Positions 8,799-17,484 of a stretch of DNA of 64,000 bases are shown one piece after another. The notes below the pieces were generated by a model that worked only from the letters and a program-made list of their open reading frames with translations, was not told the origin of the DNA and searched no databases. Numbering within the stretch: the stretch's first letter is position 1; each line of letters opens with the position of its first letter. The position numbers and the translations under genes are program-made. Source of the DNA: an uncultured Alphaproteobacteria bacterium (GTDB taxonomy: Bacteria > Pseudomonadota > Alphaproteobacteria > Micropepsales > Micropepsaceae); NCBI GenBank assembly GCA_903897605.1, contig CAIUCH010000030.1, positions 57,573-121,572 of the forward strand, written 5' to 3'.

Positions 8799-10588
8799 CG
8801 GCGCCCCAATCCCTGGACTTGGCCGTCATCGGCAATGGCCGCACCGCCGCGCTGATCGATCGCAAGGCGCGGATCGTCTGGTGGTGCTTCCCCCGCTTCG
8901 ACAGCGATCCCTTGTTCTGCCGCCTGATCGCGGGCGACGAGGAAAAGGGTTTCAGCGATGTCGTGCTGGAGGGTTTTTCCCACAGCCAGTCGCATTATGA
9001 GCGCAACACCGCCACGGTGATCACCTTGCTGACGGCGGCGGACGGATCGGCGGTGCGCATCACCGACTTCGCGCCCCGTTTCCGCAATTTCGACCGCACC
9101 TTGCGTCCGCCCCAACTGATGCGCCGGATCGATCCGGTGACGGGTATTCCGCGCATCACCATCCGGGTCCGGCCGGCGCAGAATTACGGCAAGCCGATGC
9201 TGCGCCGGGTGGCGGGTTCCAACCACATCACCTATGGCGAGCCGGCGCTGATCCGCCTGACCACCGATGCGCCGCTGTCCTATATCGAAGACGAGACGAT
9301 CTTCGCCTTGACGCGTTCACTCAATCTGATCCTGGGCGCCGATGAACCCTTCGCCGCCGATCCCGCCACCACGGCACGCGAGTTCCTGGATCGCACCAAT
9401 GACTATTGGCGCGAATGGGTGCGCCGCCTGTCCATACCTTACGAATGGCAGGACGCCACCATCCGCGCCGCCATCACCTTGAAGCTCTCCAATTTTGAGG
9501 AAACCGGCGGCATTGTCGCCGCGCTGACCACTTCGCTCCCCGAAGCGCCCCATTCGGGACGCACCTGGGACTATCGCTATTGCTGGCTCCGCGACGCCTA
9601 TTTCGTGGTGCGGGCGCTCAACCGCATCGGCGCCACCAGGACGATGGAGGATTTCATCGCCTTCGTGTTTTCCATTGTCGGCGAGGAAGATGCGCTGAAA
9701 CCGGTCTATGGCATTGTTCCCAGTCGCGATCTGACGGAATGGATCGCACCCGATCTAACAGGCTTCGAGGGTCACGGTCCCGTCCGCATTGGCAATGCGG
9801 CGGTGAACCAGATCCAGCATGACGCCTATGGCAGCGTCATTCTTTCCGCCGTGCCGATGTTCTTCGACCGGCGCTTGCCCAATCCGGGTGGGGCGCCGCT
9901 GTTCCGCCTGGTCGAGAAGATGGCGCGGCAATGCGCGGCGCTGGCGCTGGAGCCCGATGCGGGGATCTGGGAATACCGGGGCAGAAAGCGGGTGCATACC
10001 CATTCGGCGGCGATGTGCTGGGCGGGTCTGTCGCGTGCGGGGGCGATCGCGGCGCGGCTGGGCTTTTCGGATCGCGCCCAATATTGGAACGGCATTGCCG
10101 ACAAAATCGGCGGCGTGATCCTGCAGCGCTGCTGGAACGAAAAGCGGGGCGCCTTCACCGCCGCCATCGATAGCGATGACATGGATGCCAGCGCGCTGCT
10201 GTTGCCCGAACTGGGGCTGATCGATTCCACCGACCCCCGCTTTGCTTCGACCGTGACGGCGATCGAACAGGATTTGGTGCACGGCCAGCATGTGCTGCGC
10301 TACGCCGCCGCCGATGATTTCGGCCTGCCGGAGTCGGAATTTCTGGTCTGCCGCTTCTGGTTGATCGACGCCTTGTGCCTGCTTGGGCGCAATGACGAGG
10401 CGCGCGGCCGTTTCAAGGATGCGCTCGCCTTGCGCAATCATTTTGGCTTGTTCTCCGAGGACATCGACCCGAAGACCGGCGCCCTGTGGGGTAATTTCCC
10501 CCAGACTTATTCCATGGCCGGCCTGATCCTGAGCGCGATGCGTCTCAGCAAGAGTTGGGAGGAACGCTATTGGCACGCGTCTTCATAA
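8795..10588 (+). CDS. Glycoside hydrolase family 15 (glucoamylase/trehalase-like)
   Basis: Inverting alpha-glucosidase of 597 residues with no signal peptide, so cytoplasmic. Bacterial GH15 signatures are ARIVWWCFPRFDSDPLFCRL near the N-terminus, TWDYRYCWLRDAYFVVRALN, GFEGHGPVRIGNAAVNQIQ and NFPQTYSMAGLILSAMRLS near the C-terminus. GH15 enzymes of this type are glucoamylases, or in some bacteria trehalases. Position between otsB and otsA favours trehalose or a short maltodextrin as substrate. That choice is inference. Its start is coupled to otsB. Its last 19 bases overlap otsA, whose ribosome site lies inside this gene. Confidence 0.92.
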   Translation: MTAPQSLDLAVIGNGRTAALIDRKARIVWWCFPRFDSDPLFCRLIAGDEEKGFSDVVLEGFSHSQSHYERNTATVITLLTAADGSAVRITDFAPRFRNFDRTLRPPQLMRRIDPVTGIPRITIRVRPAQNYGKPMLRRVAGSNHITYGEPALIRLTTDAPLSYIEDETIFALTRSLNLILGADEPFAADPATTAREFLDRTNDYWREWVRRLSIPYEWQDATIRAAITLKLSNFEETGGIVAALTTSLPEAPHSGRTWDYRYCWLRDAYFVVRALNRIGATRTMEDFIAFVFSIVGEEDALKPVYGIVPSRDLTEWIAPDLTGFEGHGPVRIGNAAVNQIQHDAYGSVILSAVPMFFDRRLPNPGGAPLFRLVEKMARQCAALALEPDAGIWEYRGRKRVHTHSAAMCWAGLSRAGAIAARLGFSDRAQYWNGIADKIGGVILQRCWNEKRGAFTAAIDSDDMDASALLLPELGLIDSTDPRFASTVTAIEQDLVHGQHVLRYAAADDFGLPESEFLVCRFWLIDALCLLGRNDEARGRFKDALALRNHFGLFSEDIDPKTGALWGNFPQTYSMAGLILSAMRLSKSWEERYWHASS

Positions 10589-12000
10589 TTTCCAACCGCG
10601 TCGCCACGCCGCAAGCGGGTCTGCATGCCGGCGGGCTGGAGGTGGTGCTGAAAGCCACCTTGAAGAACTATCCGTGCGTCTGGCTGGGCTGGTCGGGCGA
10701 GATCAAGGCGCATCCCAAGACCCGCACCATGCACCAAAAGGGCAACAGCTATATCGTCAGCGATCTCACCGAGGAGGATTTCGACGAATATTATAACGGC
10801 TTCGCCAATCGCGTGTTGTGGCCGATCCTGCATTACCGGCTCGATCTGGCGGAATTCTCCCGCCGCGATCTGTCGGGCTTTTTGCGCGTCAATGAACATT
10901 TCGCCGACGAGCTGGCCAAGGTGCTCAAACCCGACGATGTCGTCTGGGTGCATGATTATCATCTGATCCCGCTGGCCAAGGCCTTGCGCGAACGCAATCT
11001 GCACAATCGGATTGGCTTCTTCCTGCACATCCCGATGCCGCCGCCCGAGATCATCACCGCCATGCCCAATCACGAGCATGTGATCCCGTCGCTCTGTCAT
11101 TACGACCTGGTGGGATTTCAGACCGACAATGACGCCGCCAATTTCGCCCGCTATCTCGCCAATGAGTTGGGCATGCCATCGCATATCTCGCGGCGGCTGG
11201 GCACCGGCGACCGGGTCATGCGCATCGGAACATTCCCGGTCGGGGTCGAGACCCGCGGCTTCGCCCGCCTGGCGCGGCGCGCGATCAAGGCCGAACTGGT
11301 GCGCAAGGTGATGAACAGCGTGCCGGGGGCCTTGATGATCGGTGTCGACCGGCTGGATTATTCCAAGGGCATCACGCTGCGCCTGGAAGCCTATGAGCGC
11401 TTCCTGGCCGCCAATCCCGCCTGGCATGGCAAGATCACCTATCTTCAGATCACCCCCAAGAGCCGTTCCCAGATCAAGGAATATGCCGAGATGGCCGATA
11501 CCGTGAATGCCATGGCGGGCCGGATCAACGGCACTTATTCCGACGCCTCCTGGTCGCCCATGCGTTACGTCAACCGGCCGTACAGCCGCACCGCCTTGTC
11601 GGGCCTTTATCGCGGCGCGCGGGTGGCGCTGGTAACGCCGCTGCGCGACGGCATGAATCTGGTGGCCAAGGAATATGTCGCCGCCCAGGACGCCGCCGAT
11701 CCCGGCGTGCTGATCCTGTCGCGCTTCGCCGGCGCCGCGGCCGAGTTCAAGGAAGGCGCGCTGCTGGTGAACCCCTACGATCCCGACGCGGTGGCGGCCG
11801 CTATCGCGCGCGCCATGGCGATGCCCCAGGCCGAGCGCAAGAGCCGCCATGCCGCGCTGTATGCCGCCTTGCTGCGCAACGACGTATCGGAGTGGGGCAA
11901 CAAGTTTCTGTCGGCGCTGATGGGGACCAAGGAATTTCATTTGAAGGGCGAGGACGTCGCGTCCCGCAAAAGCTTCGAGATGACGTCACGGCCTCATTGA
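10570..12000 (+). CDS. otsA: Alpha,alpha-trehalose-phosphate synthase
   Basis: GT20 enzyme transferring glucose from a nucleotide sugar to glucose 6-phosphate. It has 476 residues. Motifs are FIISNRVATPQAG with HAGGLEVVLK, WVHDYHLIPL, GFFLHIPMPPPE, GVDRLDYSKGI and RDGMNLVAKEYVAAQ. Start TTG 10570 is chosen because GGGAGG lies 7 bases upstream and the protein then begins MARVFIISNRV, where family members begin. A TTG at 10555 would add five residues across the ribosome site. Its 3' end overlaps the convergent copD gene by 7 bases. Confidence 0.95.
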   Translation: MARVFIISNRVATPQAGLHAGGLEVVLKATLKNYPCVWLGWSGEIKAHPKTRTMHQKGNSYIVSDLTEEDFDEYYNGFANRVLWPILHYRLDLAEFSRRDLSGFLRVNEHFADELAKVLKPDDVVWVHDYHLIPLAKALRERNLHNRIGFFLHIPMPPPEIITAMPNHEHVIPSLCHYDLVGFQTDNDAANFARYLANELGMPSHISRRLGTGDRVMRIGTFPVGVETRGFARLARRAIKAELVRKVMNSVPGALMIGVDRLDYSKGITLRLEAYERFLAANPAWHGKITYLQITPKSRSQIKEYAEMADTVNAMAGRINGTYSDASWSPMRYVNRPYSRTALSGLYRGARVALVTPLRDGMNLVAKEYVAAQDAADPGVLILSRFAGAAAEFKEGALLVNPYDPDAVAAAIARAMAMPQAERKSRHAALYAALLRNDVSEWGNKFLSALMGTKEFHLKGEDVASRKSFEMTSRPH

Positions 12001-12812
12001 AGGGTTGGCGCCAACAGCGCCAAGGCCATCGCCAGGCCCACCACGATCAGGCCCAGGCCCAGCTCCCACCCGACATGATGCTTCAATCGGATGACCGCGC
12101 CGGTTTGGCCGAGACGCGGCATGAGACGGAATTGGTTGACCAGCGCCAATGCGATCATCGTCACGACCAGAGTCAATTTTACGCCCAGCACGGCGAGATA
12201 GGGCAGGGCATCATGACCGGGCGTGCCCAGCAGCACCATGGCGGCGTTGATCATCCCGGTCATCACCAGAAGCGCCACCGCGATCATTCCCCATTCCGCG
12301 AAAATCGAGATCGCCAGGGCCAGCCTCGGGGCGGCAGGCCGCTCAGCCAGCAGGAAGGCCAGAACGCAAAGGCTGCCGATCCAGTATCCGGCGGTCAGAA
12401 GATGCAGGCCGTCACTCGCCGTGCCGACCAGCCAGAAACCGAAAGGACTGGCGGTGGCGGTGTGGCTGGTGACGGCAATCAGGATCAGCACGGCACCGGC
12501 AAGACAGGCGGTCAGCCGCGTCCAGCCAAGCCACACCGCAACGATCAATCCCAGCAGCAGCGGCAGGCGGGCGATGAATAACTGCCCGAACAGGGTCGCA
12601 CCCGACATCGGCGCAGAGGCGAGTGCCATCCACAGCAGCGCCGAAACCAGGGACACCAGGGCGCCAATGCGCCGGCCCAGCGACAGTGCGCCGCTTTCCA
12701 AGGCGAGTTCGGGGACTTTGGCGGCGAGCAGCGCCAACAGGCAGGCGCTGCCGAATAGCATCATCAGGCTCGCTTCATTGAGCCAACGCATAAAGCCGAG
12801 AAACGCGATCAC
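11994..12812 (-). CDS. copD: CopD-family copper resistance membrane protein
   Basis: Integral membrane protein of 272 residues with about eight hydrophobic segments. The CopD domain covers the second half, with HLLTAGYWIGSLCVLAFLL and ALPYLAVLGVKLTLVVTMIALAL. The family is thought to move copper across the inner membrane together with CopC. It overlaps the upstream copC stop by four bases (ATGA) and is convergent with otsA. No metal-sensing regulator is seen next to it. Confidence 0.9.
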   Translation of the reverse strand: MIAFLGFMRWLNEASLMMLFGSACLLALLAAKVPELALESGALSLGRRIGALVSLVSALLWMALASAPMSGATLFGQLFIARLPLLLGLIVAVWLGWTRLTACLAGAVLILIAVTSHTATASPFGFWLVGTASDGLHLLTAGYWIGSLCVLAFLLAERPAAPRLALAISIFAEWGMIAVALLVMTGMINAAMVLLGTPGHDALPYLAVLGVKLTLVVTMIALALVNQFRLMPRLGQTGAVIRLKHHVGWELGLGLIVVGLAMALALLAPTLQ

Positions 12813-13150
12813 GGCCGCACGGTGAAATGGATGCGGCCTTCCAGGCGATGGGTATCGTGGCCCACCGAATGCCAGCTCACGATGTAGTCACCTGGCTCCA
12901 GAGGACCGGGCGAGAGCGTCATCAGCCTGCCGCTGACCTTGACCGGCTCGCCGCTCAGATTGCGGCCATCCTTGTCCATCAGCAGCGCTCCGGAAAAGGC
13001 GGGCTCCAACGCTTCCGTGAAAGTCAGCACGATATGGGCCGGGCTTTTGACCTTGGCCGCTTCGGCCGGAAGCGATTTGACCAGATGCGCATGGGCCAGC
13101 GCGGGCATCGCGGCCAGCAGAAACAACACAGATAATGACAGGTTTTTCAT
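12809..13150 (-). CDS. copC: Periplasmic copper-binding protein CopC
   Basis: Exported 113-residue protein. The signal peptide is MKNLSLSVLFLLAAMPALAHA, after which the mature chain begins with the conserved His of HLVKSLPAEAAKV. The FTEALEPAF segment and the C-terminal HSVGHDTHRLEGRIHFTV supply the other His ligands of the Cu(II) site. It is translationally coupled to copD. About 67 bp separate it from the 2OG oxygenase gene upstream on the same strand. Confidence 0.93.
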   Translation of the reverse strand: MKNLSLSVLFLLAAMPALAHAHLVKSLPAEAAKVKSPAHIVLTFTEALEPAFSGALLMDKDGRNLSGEPVKVSGRLMTLSPGPLEPGDYIVSWHSVGHDTHRLEGRIHFTVRP

Positions 13151-13217
13151 CTCGGATCCGGATCGGTCCGCACTTTTCTAGACCCGGGCGCTGTCACCCG
13201 CCAGCCCATCGATCCGG

Positions 13218-13910
13218 TCAGGCCGCGTCGTGAAAAATCACGCCCAAAGTGAATCGCGCGCCACTGGCCAGGGCGCTGACGCCGTGGCGGTGATTGACGG
13301 TATAGGTTCCCCGGCTTCCCTTGACCGGGCGGCGATGCACCGCAAAGACCACGCCATCGCCTTGCGTCAACGGCACCACGCTGGCGCGCGACTGCATTCG
13401 GGGCCGCTGCTCGGTCATCACGAATTCGCCGCCCCTGAAATCCTCGCCCGGCCGCGACAACAGGATCGCCACCTGCAGCGGAAAAACATGCGCGCCGTAA
13501 AGATCCTGATGCAGGCAATTGTAATCGCCGGCGCCATATTTCAGCAGCAGAGGCGTCGGCCGCGCCTGGCCGGCCTGGTGACAGCGGTCCAGAAAATCCT
13601 GGTGGTCCACGGGATATCGCGTCTCTTCGTCCCGCATTTGCGCCCAACGGTTGGCGATCGGCGCCAGATGGGCATACAGCGCGGGCCTGAGCGCGGCGAT
13701 CGGATCGGGGAGGGGATAGGAGAAATATTTGTATTCTCCCCGCCCAAAGCCATGCCGCGCCATGATCACATGGCTGCGGAAAATCTCCTTGTCGTAGAGG
13801 CCGCTCAGCCGGGCGGCCGCCGAAGCATCGATCAGCTTCGGCAGCAGCGCCCAGCCTTGGGCATCAACAGCGGTGGCGACACCGTTCCAGTCTTGCGCGG
13901 CAAGTCTCAT
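13218..13910 (-). CDS. 2OG-Fe(II) oxygenase coupled to ada
   Basis: Non-haem iron, 2-oxoglutarate-dependent oxygenase of 230 residues. The HxD iron motif is in NCLHQDLYGAHVFPL. The distal His lies in NHRHGVS and a 2OG-binding Arg in ARFTLGVIFHDAA. It is not a canonical AlkB: the family looks like the uncharacterised prolyl-hydroxylase-like COG3826 type. Its ATG overlaps the stop of ada by four bases, so the two proteins are probably co-expressed during alkylation stress. The substrate is unknown; oxidative dealkylation or a protein hydroxylation are both possible. Confidence 0.85.
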   Translation of the reverse strand: MRLAAQDWNGVATAVDAQGWALLPKLIDASAAARLSGLYDKEIFRSHVIMARHGFGRGEYKYFSYPLPDPIAALRPALYAHLAPIANRWAQMRDEETRYPVDHQDFLDRCHQAGQARPTPLLLKYGAGDYNCLHQDLYGAHVFPLQVAILLSRPGEDFRGGEFVMTEQRPRMQSRASVVPLTQGDGVVFAVHRRPVKGSRGTYTVNHRHGVSALASGARFTLGVIFHDAA

Positions 13911-14992
13911 GCCGCTTCTTCACGCGCCAACAGTTCCTTCTTGCGCGCCACGCCCCAGCGATAGCCCGACAAGCCGCCATCGGTCTTCACCACCCGATGA
14001 CAGGGAATGGCAATCGCCAGGGAATTGGCGGCGCAGGCCTGGGCCACCGCGCGCACCGCGCTGGGCTTGCCGATTTTGCGGGCGATGTCCGCATAACTGG
14101 CGGTCTCGCCGGCCGGGATCGCGGTCAGCGCTTTCCAGACGCGCTGCTGGAAGGCGGTGCCGCGAATATCCAAAGGCAGATCGAGATCCTTGCGTGGACG
14201 CTCGACAAGCCCCACCACCTTCGCCACCAGCTTCTCGAACTTGGCGTCGCCGCCCACCAACCGGGCCTTGGTGAAGCGGTCCTGCAGGTCTTGCAGCAAC
14301 TTTTCCGGATTGTCTCCCATCAGGATGGCACAGACGCCTTTCTCGCTGGCCGCCACCAGAAGCGCGCCCAGTGAGGTCTCGGCGATGGCGAAGCGAATCT
14401 CCTCGTCCGCGCCGCCGGCGCGATATCGGGTCGGCGTCATGCCCAGCAACGATTTCGATTTCTCGTAGAAGCGGCTGCCGGAATTATAGCCGGCGTCATA
14501 AATCGCCTGAGTGACGCTGGCGCCTTGGTGCAAGCCATCGCGCATCTTCCGGCCACGATGGGCGGCGGCATAATCCTTGGGCGTCAGGCCGGTGATCGCC
14601 TTGAAGACGCGGTGGAAGTGGTGCGGGCTGAGACTGGCCCGGGCCGCCAGGCTGGTCAAGGACGGCGTCTCCTCGCTGGCGGCGATGCGGCGTGCCGCCT
14701 CGGCCACCTTGGCGGCATGCGGCGCCTCGCATCCCAGGTCGGGCTTGCAGCGCTTGCAGGCGCGAAAGCCTTGCGCCCGGGCCGCTGCCGGCGTGGCATG
14801 GAAACGGACATTGGCGGGGTTGGCCAGCCGCGCCGCACAGGATGGGCGGCAATAGACGCCCGTGGTCTTTACGGAATAGACAAATTTTCCGTCGCTGGCG
14901 GAATCGCGGGCTACGACTTTGGTCCAGCGGGGATCGGCTTCGGTCGCGGCTTGTGCCGCCGCGCGGGCTTTGGAATTTTTCATCTCAGACAC
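13907..14992 (-). CDS. ada: Ada: DNA methylphosphotriester sensor, AraC regulator and O6-methylguanine methyltransferase
   Basis: Adaptive-response protein of 361 residues with all three modules. The N-terminal zinc domain has Cys48 and Cys52 (YCRPSC) and Cys79 and Cys82 (CKRC), where Cys48 accepts methyl from phosphotriesters. The AraC helix-turn-helix lies at about residues 95-190 (LSPHHFHRVFKAITGLTPKDY). The C-terminal suicide methyltransferase has the PCHRVV active cysteine and a GLSGYRWG loop. Methylated Ada normally activates its own operon, so the downstream 2OG oxygenase is likely inducible by alkylation. That regulation is known for the family and inferred here. Confidence 0.96.
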   Translation of the reverse strand: MSEMKNSKARAAAQAATEADPRWTKVVARDSASDGKFVYSVKTTGVYCRPSCAARLANPANVRFHATPAAARAQGFRACKRCKPDLGCEAPHAAKVAEAARRIAASEETPSLTSLAARASLSPHHFHRVFKAITGLTPKDYAAAHRGRKMRDGLHQGASVTQAIYDAGYNSGSRFYEKSKSLLGMTPTRYRAGGADEEIRFAIAETSLGALLVAASEKGVCAILMGDNPEKLLQDLQDRFTKARLVGGDAKFEKLVAKVVGLVERPRKDLDLPLDIRGTAFQQRVWKALTAIPAGETASYADIARKIGKPSAVRAVAQACAANSLAIAIPCHRVVKTDGGLSGYRWGVARKKELLAREEAA

Positions 14993-15053
14993 TCCAGATC
15001 ATCTGACGCCAATCTGGCAGGGCCTCAAGCGGCCCACACTCCGGCGCTTGCGA

Positions 15054-15407
15054 TCAAATCGGGCCCTTGAAAGATGTCCAGGCCAGCAGTCCCCAGCCGG
15101 CGATGAGACACAGGCCGCCGATGGGTGTAATCGCGCCGAGCAAGGTCATGCCTGTCAGCGCCAGCAAGTAAAGCGAGCCGGAAAAAAGAACAATTCCGGC
15201 CAGGAACGCCATCGCCGCCCACCTTGCGGAAACGATCGCCGCCAGCGCCATCGCCAGGGCATGATACATTTGATAGCGCGCGCCGGTCTCGAAGACCGAC
15301 AGCGCATCGGCGGTCAGATGCGCCTTCAAGCCATGCGCCGCGAACGCACCCGCCATGACGGCCAGGCCGCCATTGATCGCCGCAATCCCCGCCCAAGTCC
15401 GGTTCAT
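15054..15407 (-). CDS. DUF423 membrane protein
   Basis: 117-residue protein with about four transmembrane helices. The DUF423 (YwdK-like) pattern is seen in AINGGLAVMAGAFAAHGLKA near the start, FETGARYQMYHALAMALA in the middle and GAITPIGGLCLIAGWGLLAW at the end. The function of the family is unknown. ATG 15407 was preferred over a longer frame to 15590 because the extension is Arg/Ser-rich and covers the intergenic DNA before the divergent hydrolase gene. Confidence 0.88.
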   Translation of the reverse strand: MNRTWAGIAAINGGLAVMAGAFAAHGLKAHLTADALSVFETGARYQMYHALAMALAAIVSARWAAMAFLAGIVLFSGSLYLLALTGMTLLGAITPIGGLCLIAGWGLLAWTSFKGPI

Positions 15408-15454
15408 GCGCAATAATAGACAGGCAAGTACCTCCTGGGATAGTCCTCGCAGGC

Positions 15455-15517
15455 ACAGACTTTCTTCCCGTGAGGCCGAAGAGCAAAATCTCCGGGGGAG
15501 CTTTTGTCGGCCGAACG
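15455..15517. repeat. Possible diverged relative of the 3.7/32.1-kb intergenic element
   Basis: The stretch begins ACAGACTTTCTTCCC, matching the left edge of copy A (ACAGGCTTTCTTCCC) at 14 of 15 bases, and later has CCGGGGGAG where copy A has GGGGGAAG. The middle and second hairpin are not conserved, although GCCCGC...GCGGGC pairs just downstream. It lies between divergent genes. Could be a decayed copy or coincidence. Confidence 0.35.
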
Positions 15518-15558
15518 CCCGCGATAGCGGGCAGCGATGAAATTGTAGGAATGAAGAC

Positions 15559-16326
15559 TTGACCGAATTCGCCACCGCCTCCGACGGCATCCGTATCGCC
15601 TATGAACGGCAGGGCGAGGGACCGCCCGTGGTGCTGGTGCATGGTTTCGGCTCCAGCAAGGAGCAGAATTGGAAATCCACCGGCTGGTATGGCTCGCTCA
15701 CCGAGGCGGGGTATTCGGTGCTGGCGATGGACAATCGCGGCCATGGCGAAAGCAACAAGCCACACGATCCGCTGCTCTATCATCATGACCGCATGGCCCA
15801 GGATGTCGCCACCGTGATGGATGCGGCGGGCATCGCGGCGGCCTCTTATGTCGGTTATTCCATGGGCGGATTGATCGGTCTGCGCTTTCTCAATCAATTT
15901 CCCGATCGCATGATTCGCCTGGCGCTGGGTGGTGTGGGCGAGACCTATCTGAGGGGCCCGCGCGTTTCCGATCCCGAACGGCGCGATGTCATCGCCGACG
16001 CGTTGCTGACCGATGACAGGGACAGCATCACCGATCCGCGCGCCCGCATGTTTCGCGAATTCTCCGAACAGAAGGGCAAGGATCGATTGGCGCTGGCCGC
16101 CTGCATGCGCGCCATGACCGGGCCCCTGCCGCTGGCGACCCTGCAGACATTCTCCAAACCCATCCTGGTGGTCGATGGCGACCAGGATTTCATCGCCGGA
16201 GCCTCTGGCCCCTTTGCCGCCATATTTCCCCACGGCTCCGCCGCAATCGTGCCTGGCCGCGACCATATGTCGACGGTGGGCGCGCGTCCCACCCGTCAAG
16301 CGGTGGTGGATTTCCTCAAAGGCTGA
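15559..16326 (+). CDS. Alpha/beta hydrolase
   Basis: 255-residue soluble hydrolase. The oxyanion region is LVHGFGSSKEQNW and the DNRGHGES motif follows. The nucleophile elbow GYSMGG gives the catalytic Ser. The acid is in VVDGDQDFIAGA and the His in GRDHMSTVG. It starts at TTG 15559 (MTEFATASDGIRIAYER); a nearby ATG at 15551 is out of frame and stops after three codons. The substrate cannot be told from sequence. It stands alone, divergent from the DUF423 gene. Confidence 0.88.
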   Translation: MTEFATASDGIRIAYERQGEGPPVVLVHGFGSSKEQNWKSTGWYGSLTEAGYSVLAMDNRGHGESNKPHDPLLYHHDRMAQDVATVMDAAGIAAASYVGYSMGGLIGLRFLNQFPDRMIRLALGGVGETYLRGPRVSDPERRDVIADALLTDDRDSITDPRARMFREFSEQKGKDRLALAACMRAMTGPLPLATLQTFSKPILVVDGDQDFIAGASGPFAAIFPHGSAAIVPGRDHMSTVGARPTRQAVVDFLKG

Positions 16327-16403
16327 AACTTCATCTCAAGCTGGCGCGTTTGCATCCTGCGAGCCGCGTGATTTTCGCGCGCGTCTGGTGCGGGGGAGTT
16401 TTA

Positions 16404-16437
16404 TCCGTACACAGACAGTATATGATCTGTATACGGA
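16404..16437. promoter_or_regulatory. Operator-like inverted repeat (TCCGTAYACAG arms)
   Basis: TCCGTACACAG at 16404-16414 faces CTGTATACGGA at 16427-16437, 11-base arms with one mismatch and a 12-base spacer. The layout fits a dimeric repressor such as a TetR-family protein. It lies 47 bp before a second palindrome with the same TCCGTA core and 157 bp before the Crp/Fnr gene. Which protein binds it is unknown. Confidence 0.6.
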
Positions 16438-16483
16438 GTATTGATATGGCCATTGGGACTCGAAATTGCACAAACCCCGTACG

Positions 16484-16497
16484 TTTCCGTACGGAAA
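16484..16497. promoter_or_regulatory. Perfect 14-bp palindrome TTTCCGTACGGAAA
   Basis: TTTCCGTACGGAAA is fully self-complementary and is preceded by CCGTACG at 16477, giving overlapping palindromes. It repeats the TCCGTA half-site of the inverted repeat at 16404-16437. It lies 97 bp upstream of the Crp/Fnr gene, in DNA without a convincing gene. Confidence 0.55.
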
Positions 16498-16593
16498 TAA
16501 GCATGGGTTTTTGTCGCAGGCTCGCTAAGTTCTCAGGGTGGTGTTTCTCGACTCGCGGGGCGCTCGCTTCGATAACCAAAAGGACCGCCGGCC

Positions 16594-17343
16594 ATGACGA
16601 TTGAGGCCGGTTTGAAATCCATGACCGATGCCATGCCTTCGCGCACGGATGTCCGCAACCGCCTGCTCAACATGATGTCGGGTTCCGACTTCGCCCTGCT
16701 GGCGCCGCATCTGGAGATGACGGCGCTGAAGGAACGGCAGGTGGTGGAGGTGCCCAACCGGACCATCACCCATGTCTATTTCGTCGAGACCGGGGTGGTC
16801 TCGGTGGTGGCGGTGAATGTGGATGATCACCGCATCGAAGTCGGTGTGATCGGCAAGGAAGGCTTGACCGGGGTGCCGCTGATTCTGGGCGACGATCGGG
16901 CCCAGCATTCCGCCTATATGCAGATCGGCGGCATTGGCCGGCGCATGCCTGCCGCCGCCTTCATCGAGGCGTTGGGCAAAAGCCCGTCCTTGCGCGCCCT
17001 GATGATGAAATCGGCCCAGGCCTTCATGATCCAGACGGCGCACACGGCCCTCGCCAATGGCCGCGCCAAGCTGGAGGAACGGCTGGCCCGCTGGCTGCTG
17101 ATGGCCCATGACCGGCTGGACAGCGATGCGGTGCCGTTGACCCATGAATTCCTCGCCGTGATGCTGGGCGTTCGCCGCGCCGGCATCACCGTGGCGCTGC
17201 ATTCCTTCGAACGGCGGGGCCTGATCACCACCCGGCGGGGTCAGCTCACTCTCATCAACCGGGCCGGCATCGAGCAGGTTGCTGGCAGCTTTTACGGCAT
17301 GCCGGAAGCCGAACTGAAGCGCCTGATGAGCGAAGCGGTCTAG
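16594..17343 (+). CDS. Crp/Fnr-family transcriptional regulator
   Basis: 249-residue regulator. The N-terminal cyclic-nucleotide-binding-type barrel covers about residues 25-145 (VYFVETGVVSVVAV, VGVIGKEGLTGVPLILGDD). A dimerisation helix follows. The C-terminal winged helix-turn-helix is about residues 180-230 (LTHEFLAVMLGVRRAGITVA, FERRGLITTRRGQLTL). The N-terminal cysteine set of oxygen-sensing FNR is missing, so it is not an iron-sulfur sensor. Start ATG 16594 follows AAAGGACC. Upstream palindromes could serve its own control or that of a lost neighbour. Confidence 0.9.
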   Translation: MTIEAGLKSMTDAMPSRTDVRNRLLNMMSGSDFALLAPHLEMTALKERQVVEVPNRTITHVYFVETGVVSVVAVNVDDHRIEVGVIGKEGLTGVPLILGDDRAQHSAYMQIGGIGRRMPAAAFIEALGKSPSLRALMMKSAQAFMIQTAHTALANGRAKLEERLARWLLMAHDRLDSDAVPLTHEFLAVMLGVRRAGITVALHSFERRGLITTRRGQLTLINRAGIEQVAGSFYGMPEAELKRLMSEAV

Positions 17344-17484
17344 GAGCGTCGGCCAGCAAAAGTGCTACGCGGTTTTGTGTCCGGCGCCGGAGGCGCCATT
17401 AATCATTGGGTGCGTCCGCGCCCGGACCGCGCGACCAAAAAAAACTCCTCGCCTTGAGATCAGGCCGCGTGGGAAAAGCTTCCC

